Source: an uncultured Granulosicoccaceae bacterium (GTDB taxonomy: Bacteria > Pseudomonadota > Gammaproteobacteria > Granulosicoccales > Granulosicoccaceae). From it: a stretch of 64,000 nucleotides of DNA. The stretch spans positions 1 to 64,000 of the forward strand of contig CALJNA010000110.1 in NCBI GenBank assembly GCA_937981955.1, written 5' to 3'. The position numbers and the translations under genes were made by a program. The notes under the pieces are model-generated. The model saw nothing but the letters and a program-made list of their open reading frames with translations. It ran no database searches and was not told the origin of the DNA. Positions 1-9,828 of this stretch are shown in pieces (position 1 is the first letter of the stretch; the number at the start of each line of letters is the position of its first letter).

Positions 1-1
1 C

Positions 2-256
2 GCATGGGCCGGCATACAATCAGGCGTTTCCGCGCTCGATTCAAGCTTTGGTGGAGTCGGTGGTTGTCCATTCGCCCCTGCTGCCACTGGCAATATTGCG
101 ACTGAAGATCTGGTATATATGCTTGAGCGGGCGGGTATAAATACCGGGGTTAATCTCAACACCGCTATTGATGCCGCAAAATTTCTCGAAAGTGCATTGC
201 AGAAAACCGTGCCCGGAATGGTAATGAAAGCCGGTGTGTTTCCACAGCCAGGATAA
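2..256 (+). CDS. Hydroxymethylglutaryl-CoA lyase, C-terminal fragment (gene begins outside window)
   Basis: Frame from nt 2 reads AWAGIQSGVSALDSSFGGVGGCPFAPAATGNIATEDLVYMLERAGINTGVNLNTAIDAAKFL... to TAA 254-256; the GGCPFAPAATGNIATEDLVYML motif is typical of HMG-CoA lyase. Absent from the ORF track because it is truncated. Confidence 0.88.
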   Translation, partial: AWAGIQSGVSALDSSFGGVGGCPFAPAATGNIATEDLVYMLERAGINTGVNLNTAIDAAKFLESALQKTVPGMVMKAGVFPQPG

Positions 257-265
257 CAACAAGAT

Positions 266-1501
266 TTATCCCTGAAGTGAATCTACTTGACCTGCCTTTC
301 TTACCCCGACAATAAACGCAAGCAAGGCCAGAATGACCAACAACGATGCGGCCAGAAAAGGCGCTCCCGGTAAGTACAGTTGACCATCGGCTTTTTCACT
401 AAATCGATAAAACAGTTGCGTTAATAGCAACGGACTAACAATAGTCGCAATTGCCGTCAGCCCGGATATAACACCTTGCAGCATGCCTTGCTCGTCTTCG
501 GGTATGGCATTAGACAATATGCCATTAATCGCCGGTCCTACCATGCCACCCAGGGCAGCAAATGGTAACGTCAGATAAACCAGCCAGCTGGAACTGGCAA
601 AGCCGTAAAAAATCATGGCCACAATAGTGAAGAGCAAGGAACCTATAGCGGTTTTCGTTTCACCAAAACGTGGAATAATTTTTCGAATCAGTCCACCCTG
701 AACAACAGCAAAGCCTATCCCAACCACCGCTAGCGTAATACCGATATCGAGCGGTTTCCAGTTAAACCGTTCAACTCCCCAGTAGGACCAGATTGCGGGA
801 TAAACAAAATGTCCAATGTTGTATAGAAAGGTACTTAGAAAAATCCATCCTAATGCAGGAAATCGTCTGATCATTAAAATACCCGCCAATGGGTTTGACG
901 CACGCCAGGAAAAATCCCTGCGATTTTCCGGCTTTAACGACTCAGGAAGCACAAAGTAGCCATAGCAGGCGTTTAACATTGCTAACGCTGCAGCTGCAAA
1001 AAAAGGCGCGCGCGTGCCAAGGTCGCCGAGTAATCCACCGATAACCGGACCGAGTATGAAACCGAGACCAAACGCGGCACCTAACATGCCAAAATTCGCA
1101 GCGCGCTTGTCGGCCGGGCTGACATCGGCAACAAATGCATTGGCGATGGTAAACGTAGAGCCAGCAGCACCGGCAAGTAGACGACCAATTAATAATATCC
1201 AAATGCTGTTTGCAAAGCCCATGATCAGATAGTCGATGCTCAGCACAACCAAACCAAGCAGCAGCACCGGCCTTCTTCCAAACTTGTCTGATAATGACCC
1301 GAGGAACGGACCAAAAAGAAACTGGGTAACAGCGTAACTCGCGGTGAGAATACCGCCCCATTTGGCAGCCTCACCAATGCCGGCATTCATAACCTGCTTA
1401 AGTAAGTCAGGTAATACCGGGATGATAATACCCAGTCCAATCGAATCCAGAGTCACCGTTATAAAAATAAATAACAGCGCATTGCTTTTTAACATAGCCA
1501 A
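266..1501 (-). CDS. MFS transporter, TetA/TCR-like multidrug efflux family
   Basis: 411 aa, 12-TM pattern; motifs LDSIGLGIIIPVLPDLL, GSLSDKFGRRPVLL and FILGPVIGGLLGDLG typical of TetA-like MFS. Confidence 0.85.
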   Translation of the reverse strand: MAMLKSNALLFIFITVTLDSIGLGIIIPVLPDLLKQVMNAGIGEAAKWGGILTASYAVTQFLFGPFLGSLSDKFGRRPVLLLGLVVLSIDYLIMGFANSIWILLIGRLLAGAAGSTFTIANAFVADVSPADKRAANFGMLGAAFGLGFILGPVIGGLLGDLGTRAPFFAAAALAMLNACYGYFVLPESLKPENRRDFSWRASNPLAGILMIRRFPALGWIFLSTFLYNIGHFVYPAIWSYWGVERFNWKPLDIGITLAVVGIGFAVVQGGLIRKIIPRFGETKTAIGSLLFTIVAMIFYGFASSSWLVYLTLPFAALGGMVGPAINGILSNAIPEDEQGMLQGVISGLTAIATIVSPLLLTQLFYRFSEKADGQLYLPGAPFLAASLLVILALLAFIVGVRKAGQVDSLQG

Positions 1502-1532
1502 ACGTCCAACAGTGAATGTGCTGATCTATGCA

Positions 1533-1901
1533 TCACTGGTCTTGATTCAATTCCAGTTCCTTCTGTTTTTTCTTCGACAGTCCAAGCGAAACAATACGAT
1601 GAGATGTTCTTATCAACTGCTTCAGCTCTTCATCAATACGCTTTGACGCATCGTACTGCTGTATCCATTTCATGCCCCGAGCAGCCATGTAGGGTGCTGG
1701 TTTATACCCGGGTTCTTCTTGCAAAAAGTAATAGTCGGCTTCAGAGGTTTTGAATGTGAAGGCAGGCTCGTCGAGCTCGCTCCATCCACCAATTGCAAAT
1801 ACTTTACCGCCAACTTTCCACACATGGGCACCACCCCACTGAGACACATAAGTGGTGGCAGGCAAGGACTCACAGAATGCGTTGAAGTCGTCGTATGTCA
1901 T
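1533..1901 (-). CDS. MmcQ/YjbR family protein
   Basis: 122 aa; MTYDDFNAFCESLPATTYVSQWGGAHVWKVGGKVFAIGGW...PYMAARGMKWIQQ is YjbR-like. Confidence 0.8.
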   Translation of the reverse strand: MTYDDFNAFCESLPATTYVSQWGGAHVWKVGGKVFAIGGWSELDEPAFTFKTSEADYYFLQEEPGYKPAPYMAARGMKWIQQYDASKRIDEELKQLIRTSHRIVSLGLSKKKQKELELNQDQ

Positions 1902-1940
1902 TGCTTTAATGCTTTCGATAATGTCTAACTGGCCCTGCTC

Positions 1941-1991
1941 CTCAGGACCGGACTTGTTTCTCAGGACCGGCCTTGTTTCTCAGGACCGGAC
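1941..1991. repeat. 19-bp tandem direct repeat, about 2.7 copies (ctcaggaccgg[a/c]cttgttt)
   Basis: 1941-1959, 1960-1978 and partial 1979-1991 read ctcaggaccggacttgttt / ctcaggaccggccttgttt / ctcaggaccggac. Confidence 0.95.
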
Positions 1992-2156
1992 TATAAATCG
2001 ATACGTCAACAGAAATACGGCCACGATAACAATGAAAAAAAGCAAACTCTTAAAAACCGTTGCTGCTGACGGATGACTTTTCTTACCACGGCTAACGAAA
2101 CCGAACGTAAAGACTTCCACAAGCCAGAAAAACACGGTAACAGGAACTTCCAACAT
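1980..2156 (-). CDS. Small putative membrane protein, 58 aa
   Basis: Manual translation MLEVPVTVFFWLVEVFTFGFVSRGKKSHPSAATVFKSLLFFIVIVAVFLLTYRFIVRS; AAAGGAG Shine-Dalgarno 7-8 nt upstream of ATG; two hydrophobic segments; below the 60-aa track cut-off. Confidence 0.6.
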   Translation of the reverse strand: MLEVPVTVFFWLVEVFTFGFVSRGKKSHPSAATVFKSLLFFIVIVAVFLLTYRFIVRS

Positions 2157-2267
2157 TGCACCACTCCTTTTCGCTCAAACTCGCGAACCTTAGAACATAC
2201 ACTACATCCTATGTCAGTACGGGGTTCTACATAAGGCTCTTCATCATAAACGGGGGACAAAAAAAAT

Positions 2268-2281
2268 CCGCACAAGTGCGG
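2268..2281. repeat. Perfect hairpin CCGCAC-AA-GTGCGG, copy 1
   Basis: Identical 14-nt palindrome to the one at 2303-2316. Confidence 0.85.
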
Positions 2282-2296
2282 AAGACTCTGAAAAGC

Positions 2297-2321
2297 AAAA
2301 AACCGCACAAGTGCGGTTTTT
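2297..2321 (-). terminator. Rho-independent terminator after tRNA-fMet / nuo operon
   Basis: A-run + CCGCACAAGTGCGG + T-run; a bidirectional terminator structure immediately downstream of the minus-strand tRNA. Confidence 0.8.
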
Positions 2322-2328
2322 CGTTATT

Positions 2329-2405
<77 letters not shown>

Positions 2406-2462
2406 TCTGAGTCGGAGAATTATAAGGGAGTAATTTGGTGCTGACAAGCCTTTTCGAATGAA

Positions 2463-3887
2463 TCAGGCAAATGCCGCCACACAAACACCCATGATCAGAC
2501 CTGGCATAATGCCGAATACGACCAGCGCTAAACCGTTGACGGCAAGGCCTGCTGAAACATCAGTTGCCGTGCCCACTTCGCTCTGCACAACAGGCTCATC
2601 GAAAAACATCAACTTGATAACGCGCAGGTAGTAAAACGCGCCAATTACCGACATGAATACACCGATGATACCCAGCCACATATAACCGCCACCAATCACG
2701 GCTTTGAGCACAGACAGCTTCGCGTAAAAACCGACAAGCGGTGGCACACCAGCCAGCGATATCATTGCCAGCATCATGACTGACGCAAGCAACACATTAC
2801 GCTTACCCAATCCGGCCAGGTCGTCCAGCTCTACGGCTTCGTAGCCATCTCGTGACAGCGCAAGCAGTACCCCGAATGCAGCCAGCGTAGTGAAAGCGTA
2901 CACAATGGCGTAAAACATGGCTGCGCTATACCCTTCTGCGCTGGCGCCAACCACACCCATAAGCAGGAACCCGACGTGAGAGATCGTACTGTAGGCCAGC
3001 ATGCGCTTGATATTGGTCTGAGCAATCGCGACCAAATTACCTACTATGACTGAGAGCGCAGCCAGAATCGACAGCATTTGCTGCCAGTCAGCATGCAGCA
3101 CGGGCAAACCATCTACCAGCAAACGAACCAGCATGGCGAACGCGGCGATTTTTGGGGCTGTGGAGATAAACAGCGTAACCGATGTTGGAGCGCCGTCGTA
3201 TACATCCGGTACCCACATATGAAACGGCACAGCACCAAACTTGAATGCCAGACCAACGACGATAAAGACCAGGCCAAAACGGGCACCAACGCTTCGTTCG
3301 TTACCGCCGGCAAGCACCTCGTTAATAACATTCAGGTGCAAGCTACCGGTCGCGCCGTAAATCATCGAAATGCCATAGAGCAGCATGCCCGAGGCAAGTG
3401 CACCGAGGACAAAATATTTCATCGCAGCTTCAGATGCAGCGCTGTTATTCCGATACAACGCAACCATCGCGTATAAAGACAGCGCCAGCAGTTCCAGACC
3501 CAGATAGATGGTGAGCATGTTGGTCGCTGATACCATAATCATCATGCCAGCTGTACCGAACAGACCGAGTGCGTAGTACTCTCCCCGCGCAATCTGGCGC
3601 TCACTGAGGTAATCGCGAGAATATAAAAAGCCGCCGAACACGACCGCCAGTATCCAGCTTTTCAAACTGGCACTCATGGTATCGATACCGTAGGCACCGG
3701 AAAACGCTGTCATGGCTTCATCACCAATTTGCGATGTGGTCATGATCAGAGTGACAACAAGGGCCGCCTGTGCCATCCAGTAATTGAGCTGTATCTGCTC
3801 AGGCTTTAAAAACAATCCGATAACCAACACCACACAGGTAGCGGTTAACAGGAAAATTTCCGGCGTAGCAATCTGTAGATTATCCAT
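2463..3887 (-). CDS. nuoN: NADH-quinone oxidoreductase subunit N
   Basis: 474 aa Mrp-antiporter-like protein, last gene of nuo operon. Confidence 0.95.
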   Translation of the reverse strand: MDNLQIATPEIFLLTATCVVLVIGLFLKPEQIQLNYWMAQAALVVTLIMTTSQIGDEAMTAFSGAYGIDTMSASLKSWILAVVFGGFLYSRDYLSERQIARGEYYALGLFGTAGMMIMVSATNMLTIYLGLELLALSLYAMVALYRNNSAASEAAMKYFVLGALASGMLLYGISMIYGATGSLHLNVINEVLAGGNERSVGARFGLVFIVVGLAFKFGAVPFHMWVPDVYDGAPTSVTLFISTAPKIAAFAMLVRLLVDGLPVLHADWQQMLSILAALSVIVGNLVAIAQTNIKRMLAYSTISHVGFLLMGVVGASAEGYSAAMFYAIVYAFTTLAAFGVLLALSRDGYEAVELDDLAGLGKRNVLLASVMMLAMISLAGVPPLVGFYAKLSVLKAVIGGGYMWLGIIGVFMSVIGAFYYLRVIKLMFFDEPVVQSEVGTATDVSAGLAVNGLALVVFGIMPGLIMGVCVAAFA

Positions 3888-3896
3888 GTTACGCGC

Positions 3897-5402
3897 CTAA
3901 TACTTTGAGATTGAAATGTGTTGCACCAGATTCTCCACCGATGCATGCATAACGCTGGCTACCAAACTCGGGAACAAACCCAGCAGCAACACGAACACAG
4001 CAAGAATGGCCAGCATCCAGAATTCGCGACGATTGATATCGGTTAATGCCGCTACCTTTTCGTTAGCAACATCTCCCAGAATGACCCGCTTAACCATCCA
4101 TAGGGTATAAGCCGCGCCGAGAATCAACGTTAGAGCAGCCAGAAAAGCAATCCAGAAATTGGTTTTGAAGGCTGCCAGAATAACCATGAACTCACCAACG
4201 AACCCGGATGTACCAGGCAAGCCGGCATTAGCCATGGAGAAGAAAATCATAAACGCACCAAAGTACGGCATGGTGTTGATAACACCACCATAGTCTGCGA
4301 TTTCACGACTGTGTACGCGATCGTACATAACACCCACGCACAAGAACATGGCGGCAGAGATAAACCCATGCGAGATCATTTGCATAATCGCACCTTCGAT
4401 GCCCAAAGCCACACCAGCGGTGTCACCTTTACCTATAAGAATAAAAGCGATAAAGATACCGAGCGTGACAAATCCCATATGCGATATGGAGGAGTACGCG
4501 ATCAGTTTTTTCATATCTCGCTGCGCTAACGCGACAAAACCGATATACACAATAGCAATCAGTGATATCGCAATCATGAAGCCGTCAAGACGCGCACTGG
4601 CATCAGGGGTTATTGGCAAGCTGAATCGGATAAAACCATACCCGCCCATTTTCAACATGATCGCTGCCAGTACGGCAGAACCAGCTGTTGGCGCTTCTAC
4701 GTGTGCGTCCGGCAACCAGGTGTGCACCGGCCACATGGGAATCTTGACCGCAAACGCAACCAGAAAAGCCAGGAATATCCAGAATTGCTGTTTCGGACCA
4801 AGCTCAAGTGAATGCATTCCCAGAATGCTGAACGTCTGCCCTTCTATGTAAAGGTAGATAAGTGCAATGAGCATGAACACCGAACCCAAAAAGGTGTACA
4901 GGAAGAACTTGATCGTTGCGTAAACGCGGTTCGGACCACCCCAGATGCCGATAATCAAAAACATCGGAATGAGCGTGGCTTCAAAAAAGATATAAAACAA
5001 AATGGCGTCAAGTGCAGAGAAAACACCGACCATTAACCCAGTCATGATCTGGAATGAACCCAGATACATAGCTGGTCGGTCTTTAATGACTTCCCAGGCG
5101 GATATAACAACAATAACGTTGATCAGCGTGGTCAGAATAATCAGCGGCATGGAAATACCGTCTACCCCGAGCGCGTAGTTGATATCAAAACTGGTTAACC
5201 AGGCCGCCTTCTCGGTAAATTGCATTGCGGCGGTGGTTTTGTCGAAGCCAAAATACAATGGCAGGCTGACAAGTAGGGTCAACACCGAGACGGCAAGTGC
5301 CAACGGTCGGGATTTCGCATTACCCAAAGCAATGATGATCAGGCCACCCAGGATGGGTAACCAGATAGTCAGGCTGAGTATGATTGAGCTGGAATCTGTC
5401 AC
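3897..5402 (-). CDS. nuoM: NADH-quinone oxidoreductase subunit M
   Basis: 501 aa; GVDGISMPLIILTTLINV, FFEATLIPMFLIIGIWGG motifs. Confidence 0.96.
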   Translation of the reverse strand: MTDSSSIILSLTIWLPILGGLIIIALGNAKSRPLALAVSVLTLLVSLPLYFGFDKTTAAMQFTEKAAWLTSFDINYALGVDGISMPLIILTTLINVIVVISAWEVIKDRPAMYLGSFQIMTGLMVGVFSALDAILFYIFFEATLIPMFLIIGIWGGPNRVYATIKFFLYTFLGSVFMLIALIYLYIEGQTFSILGMHSLELGPKQQFWIFLAFLVAFAVKIPMWPVHTWLPDAHVEAPTAGSAVLAAIMLKMGGYGFIRFSLPITPDASARLDGFMIAISLIAIVYIGFVALAQRDMKKLIAYSSISHMGFVTLGIFIAFILIGKGDTAGVALGIEGAIMQMISHGFISAAMFLCVGVMYDRVHSREIADYGGVINTMPYFGAFMIFFSMANAGLPGTSGFVGEFMVILAAFKTNFWIAFLAALTLILGAAYTLWMVKRVILGDVANEKVAALTDINRREFWMLAILAVFVLLLGLFPSLVASVMHASVENLVQHISISKY

Positions 5403-5426
5403 GGCGTCAGGTCCGAATAGGTGCGT

Positions 5427-7376
5427 TTAGTTAAAAAGGAACCAGGTGAGCATGCCAAGCAAACCAACAATCATGGCAAACGCATAATGGAACAAGTACC
5501 CGGACTGAAGGAATCGCGCAAAGCCTGCGAATAGCCCAACGCTCTTTGCAGAACCGTTGACCATGGCACCATCAATAATGCCCATATCCCCCACTTTCCA
5601 AAGCTTGCGGCCAAGTCCAACACTGCCACCAGCAAAGACCGCCTGATTAAAGTCATCAAAGCCGTACTTGTTTTCCAGAATGCGCCGGAAAAAACCGAGT
5701 TTCTTGTCGAGCATGGCTGGAATCTCAGGTTTAACCAGATAGAAGACATAAGCGCAGATAACGCCTGCAGCAGCAAGGTATACCGCCCAGCCTTGAAAAC
5801 CGTGCACGATAAAACCCAATCCGCCATGGTATTCACCGAGTTTTGCAATGGAATCGTGTTCTGGCAACACTTCAATTGCACCTTTGAAGAAATCGCCAAA
5901 CACCACATTGCCAGCTGTCATCCAGCCAATAATCACAGACGGTATCGCCAACAGTATCAGTGGCCACGTGACAACCCCCGGCGGCTCGTGTGCATGCTCT
6001 GCTGTGTGTTTATCCATGCGAGTTTCTCCATGGAACACCAGAAAGAACATTCTGAAGGAATAAAACGCCGTTATGAAAACACCAAGCAAAACACACACGT
6101 ACGCGAAACCGGCTCCAGGAATAGTCGACTTGTGTACCGCTTCAATGATGATGTCTTTCGAAAAGAAACCAGAGAATCCGGGAAAGCCTATAAGCGCAAG
6201 CGAACCTATCAATGATGTCCAGTAAGTGATTGGCATGTACTTTTTCAAGCCGCCCATTTTGCGTATGTCCTGCTCATGGTGTAGCGCGATAATCACCGAA
6301 CCTGCTGCAAGAAACAACAGTGCTTTGAAAAACGCGTGCGTCATCAGGTGAAAGATAGCTGCCGAATAGGCAGACACACCCAGCGCAACAGTCATGTAGC
6401 CAAGCTGCGACAAGGTAGAGTAAGCCACAACGCGCTTTATATCGTTCTGGATAATGCCGATAAGCCCCATGAACAGCGCAGTTATCGAACCGATCACCAG
6501 CACGAAACTCAAAGCCACATCAGATAGCTCAAACAGTGGCGACATGCGAGACACCATAAAGATACCTGCGGTTACCATAGTCGCTGCGTGAATCAACGCG
6601 GATATCGGCGTTGGGCCTTCCATGGAATCAGGCAACCAAACATGCAAAGGTACCTGAGCGGATTTACCCATCGCACCAATGAACAAACAAATACAAATGA
6701 CGGTTATGGCCTGCCATTCAACATTGCCCAGTATGGTCATGCTCTGACCGGCAATTGCGTCTTTGGCTGCAAACGCATCCACATAAGAAAGACTGTTGGT
6801 GTAATAAACAATGCCGGCAATACCAAGAAGGAAACCAAAGTCTCCAACGCGGTTAACCAGGAACGCTTTCATGTTGGCAAAAATTGCCGTCTCTTTTTTG
6901 TACCAGAAACCGATCAGCAAGTAAGACACCAGGCCTACTGCTTCCCAACCGAAGAACAGTTGCAGGAAGTTGTTCGACATAACCAGCATGAGCATCGAAA
7001 ACGTAAACAGCGATATGTAGCTGAAGAAACGCTGATACCCCGGGTCTTCGTCCATATAACCGATGGTATAGATGTGTACCATCAAAGATACGAAGGTCAC
7101 CACCAGCATCATTAATACCGTCAGATTATCGACCAGAAATCCGATTTCGAAGTGAATGCCGCCACTGATCATCCACGTGTAAATGGTTTCGTTGAACACG
7201 GGTGTATCACCCATGACCACTTTAAAAAACGCGACAACCGACAACAGAAACGATATCGCCACACCGGCAATGGTGACACGGTGCGAATTCACTCGACCAA
7301 GGCGCTTGCCAAAAAAGCCGGCAGCAATGGCCGCAAATAACGGCGCCAGTGGAATCAGGGTATAGAGAAATTTCAT
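5427..7376 (-). CDS. nuoL: NADH-quinone oxidoreductase subunit L
   Basis: 649 aa; FFGWEAVGLVSYLLIGFW, KSAQVPLHVWLPDSMEGPTPISALIHAATMV. Confidence 0.97.
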   Translation of the reverse strand: MKFLYTLIPLAPLFAAIAAGFFGKRLGRVNSHRVTIAGVAISFLLSVVAFFKVVMGDTPVFNETIYTWMISGGIHFEIGFLVDNLTVLMMLVVTFVSLMVHIYTIGYMDEDPGYQRFFSYISLFTFSMLMLVMSNNFLQLFFGWEAVGLVSYLLIGFWYKKETAIFANMKAFLVNRVGDFGFLLGIAGIVYYTNSLSYVDAFAAKDAIAGQSMTILGNVEWQAITVICICLFIGAMGKSAQVPLHVWLPDSMEGPTPISALIHAATMVTAGIFMVSRMSPLFELSDVALSFVLVIGSITALFMGLIGIIQNDIKRVVAYSTLSQLGYMTVALGVSAYSAAIFHLMTHAFFKALLFLAAGSVIIALHHEQDIRKMGGLKKYMPITYWTSLIGSLALIGFPGFSGFFSKDIIIEAVHKSTIPGAGFAYVCVLLGVFITAFYSFRMFFLVFHGETRMDKHTAEHAHEPPGVVTWPLILLAIPSVIIGWMTAGNVVFGDFFKGAIEVLPEHDSIAKLGEYHGGLGFIVHGFQGWAVYLAAAGVICAYVFYLVKPEIPAMLDKKLGFFRRILENKYGFDDFNQAVFAGGSVGLGRKLWKVGDMGIIDGAMVNGSAKSVGLFAGFARFLQSGYLFHYAFAMIVGLLGMLTWFLFN

Positions 7377-7379
7377 GTT

Positions 7380-7685
7380 CTACCCCTTCAGCTCGTCAAG
7401 ATCGGCAACATTGATGGTTTGCCTGTTTCTAAACAGCACAACCAGTATCGCCAAACCGATAGCCGCTTCAGCGGCGGCTACGGTGAGTATAAAAAAGACA
7501 AAGATCTGCCCCGCACCATCGCCAAGAAAGTGAGAGAAGGCGACAAAATTCAGGTTAACGGCCAACAGCATAAGCTCGATGGACATCAACAGGATAATGA
7601 CGTTTTTTCGATTAAGAAAAATGCCAACCACACTCAGGCAAAACAGCAGTGCACCTAGCGTTAAGTAATGAGACAGTGAAATCAT
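7380..7685 (-). CDS. nuoK: NADH-quinone oxidoreductase subunit K
   Basis: 101 aa; [31 protein letters not shown]. Confidence 0.96.
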   Translation of the reverse strand: MISLSHYLTLGALLFCLSVVGIFLNRKNVIILLMSIELMLLAVNLNFVAFSHFLGDGAGQIFVFFILTVAAAEAAIGLAILVVLFRNRQTINVADLDELKG

Positions 7686-7704
7686 GTGCGTAATTTTCCG
7701 TCCT

Positions 7705-8307
7705 CTAGCGCTTTTCAGAAGGCATCTGCACGACTCGCAAACGCTCCGACTTGGTCACACCAATTTGCTCTGATGGTGTTTGGTATTTGGTATCCGGGCG
7801 ACGACGCATGGTTAGTGCAATAGCAGCAACAATGGCGACCAGCAAGATAATCGCGGCAATCTCGAACTGGAACAGATACTCGCTGTAGAGCAAGCGACCG
7901 AGCTCTTGTGTATTACTCACTTCAGCCCCAGCGCGCTCCGGTGCCGGATAATTTTCGTTCTTGAAATAACGCTGCGTTAACAGAAAGACCATTTCAACCA
8001 GCATGATCGCTCCAACCAGCAATCCTACCGGTAAATAGCTGACGAACCCTTCGCGCATTGGCTCCACATTAATGTCGAGCATCATGACCACAAAGAGGAA
8101 TAACACCATAACCGCGCCGACGTACACCAGCACCAGTGTGATAGCCAAAAATTCGGCTTCAAGCAGCATCCAAATGCCTGCACACGTAAAGAACGTGAGT
8201 ACCAGAAACATGGCCGCAAACACCGGGTTGCGTACCGTAATAACGCGTGACGCAGCAAACACCAATATGGCGGCGAACACATAAAACACGAACAGTTCAA
8301 AACTCAC
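7705..8307 (-). CDS. nuoJ: NADH-quinone oxidoreductase subunit J
   Basis: 200 aa; [27 protein letters not shown]. Confidence 0.95.
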   Translation of the reverse strand: MSFELFVFYVFAAILVFAASRVITVRNPVFAAMFLVLTFFTCAGIWMLLEAEFLAITLVLVYVGAVMVLFLFVVMMLDINVEPMREGFVSYLPVGLLVGAIMLVEMVFLLTQRYFKNENYPAPERAGAEVSNTQELGRLLYSEYLFQFEIAAIILLVAIVAAIALTMRRRPDTKYQTPSEQIGVTKSERLRVVQMPSEKR

Positions 8308-8317
8308 GGCCAGCCCC

Positions 8318-8809
8318 CTAACGAAATGCAGCGTCAGCGGATCGATCAGCCGCTATCTGGTCTTCATACCGATCGCCAATGGCGAGCAGTTTGTCTTTGG
8401 TCATGATCTGTTCACCACGATTTTCAAAGTGGTATTCAAAAATGCGCGTTTCCACTATGGAATCGACCGGGCAAGCCTCTTCACAAAAGCCACAAAAGAT
8501 ACACTTGAACAAATCGATGTCGTAGCGTGTTGTGCGTCGAGTGTTGTCAGCACGTTGTTCAGATTCAATGGTAATGGCCAATGCCGGACACACGGCTTCA
8601 CACAACTTGCAGGCTATGCAGCGCTCTTCTCCGTTTGGATAACGACGCAGTGCGTGCAAACCACGAAAGCGTGCAGATTGCGGTGTCTTCTCCTCCGGGT
8701 ACTGAATAGTGATGCCCTTGGAGATGAAATATTTACCCGTTAAGCGCATGCCTTTCAGCAATTCCCAAAGCGCAAACGTTTTAACGTAATCTTTTATAGA
8801 ACCGGTCAT
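8318..8809 (-). CDS. nuoI: NADH-quinone oxidoreductase subunit I
   Basis: 163 aa; [12 protein letters not shown] and [12 protein letters not shown] 2x[4Fe-4S]. Confidence 0.97.
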   Translation of the reverse strand: MTGSIKDYVKTFALWELLKGMRLTGKYFISKGITIQYPEEKTPQSARFRGLHALRRYPNGEERCIACKLCEAVCPALAITIESEQRADNTRRTTRYDIDLFKCIFCGFCEEACPVDSIVETRIFEYHFENRGEQIMTKDKLLAIGDRYEDQIAADRSADAAFR

Positions 8810-9828
8810 GTTGACATCCCGTTAGCGCGGATCTGGAACCAGGGTCCAATCTCGAAATACACGGCGAAACCCACCACCGCAATCCAGACGATGGTTACTG
8901 GAATAAATACTTTCCAGCCAAGACGCATGATCTGATCGTATCGGTAGCGCGGAAATGTTGCGCGAAACCATAAAAACAAGAACAAACAAAAAGCTGTCTT
9001 GATCAGAAACCAGTGTATGCCGTCACCAAAGCCATCGATCGGTGATAACCAACCGCCCAGAAACATGATGGCCGTTAGCGCAGCAATCATGATCATATTG
9101 GCGTATTCGGCAAGAAAGAAAACAGCGAACGCCATACCCGAATAATCAACGTGGAAACCGGCGACAATTTCCGATTCGCCCTCAGCTACGTCGAAAGGCG
9201 CGCGGTTGGTTTCGGCAACACCTGAGATAAAGTAAACAACAGCAAGCGGCAATAGCGGTATCAGGAACCAACTGAAGAAACCACCGGATTGGGCGCGAAC
9301 AATATCACCCAGGTTCAAGCTGCCTGCCACCATCAGTACACCAATGAGAGCAAAACCCATGGCAATTTCGTAGGCAACAATTTGCGCAGCCGAACGCATG
9401 GCACCCAAAAAAGCATACTTGGAGTTTGACGCCCAGCCAGCGATGATCACGCCGTAAACACCAAGCGACGTCATTGCAAGAATATAAAGCAGACCGGCAT
9501 TCACATCAGCCAGAACCCAACCATCGGAGAACGGGATGACAGCCCAGGCCGCCAGGGCCGGTGCTAAAGATAAAATGGGTGCAGTTAAAAACAGAAAGCG
9601 CGATGAGTTGGTTGGAATGATGATTTCTTTGGTCATCAGTTTGAACATATCGGCAAACGGCTGACCCAGCCCTTTCCAACCGACTCGGTTCGGCCCAACC
9701 CGCACTTGCATGGAACCAATGACTTTTCTTTCAGCCAGTGTCAGATAAGCCACACTGATAATCAGAGGCAACAGAATAAAAACGATCTTGGTGACCGTCC
9801 AAATGGTGTGAAGGATTGCATCAATCAT
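8806..9828 (-). CDS. nuoH: NADH-quinone oxidoreductase subunit H
   Basis: 340 aa; [33 protein letters not shown]. Confidence 0.97.
   Translation of the reverse strand: MIDAILHTIWTVTKIVFILLPLIISVAYLTLAERKVIGSMQVRVGPNRVGWKGLGQPFADMFKLMTKEIIIPTNSSRFLFLTAPILSLAPALAAWAVIPFSDGWVLADVNAGLLYILAMTSLGVYGVIIAGWASNSKYAFLGAMRSAAQIVAYEIAMGFALIGVLMVAGSLNLGDIVRAQSGGFFSWFLIPLLPLAVVYFISGVAETNRAPFDVAEGESEIVAGFHVDYSGMAFAVFFLAEYANMIMIAALTAIMFLGGWLSPIDGFGDGIHWFLIKTAFCLFLFLWFRATFPRYRYDQIMRLGWKVFIPVTIVWIAVVGFAVYFEIGPWFQIRANGMST

Noticed and set aside
41-262. 73-aa minus-strand ORF at the left edge
   Set aside because: Antisense to the clear HMG-CoA lyase C-terminus.
2006-2308. 100-aa minus-strand ORF
   Set aside because: Passes through the terminator hairpins and is out of frame with the better-supported 58-aa ORF at 1980-2156 that has a strong Shine-Dalgarno.
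4348-4851. 167-aa plus-strand ORF antisense to nuoM
   Set aside because: Lies fully within nuoM; no recognisable domain or independent start signal.
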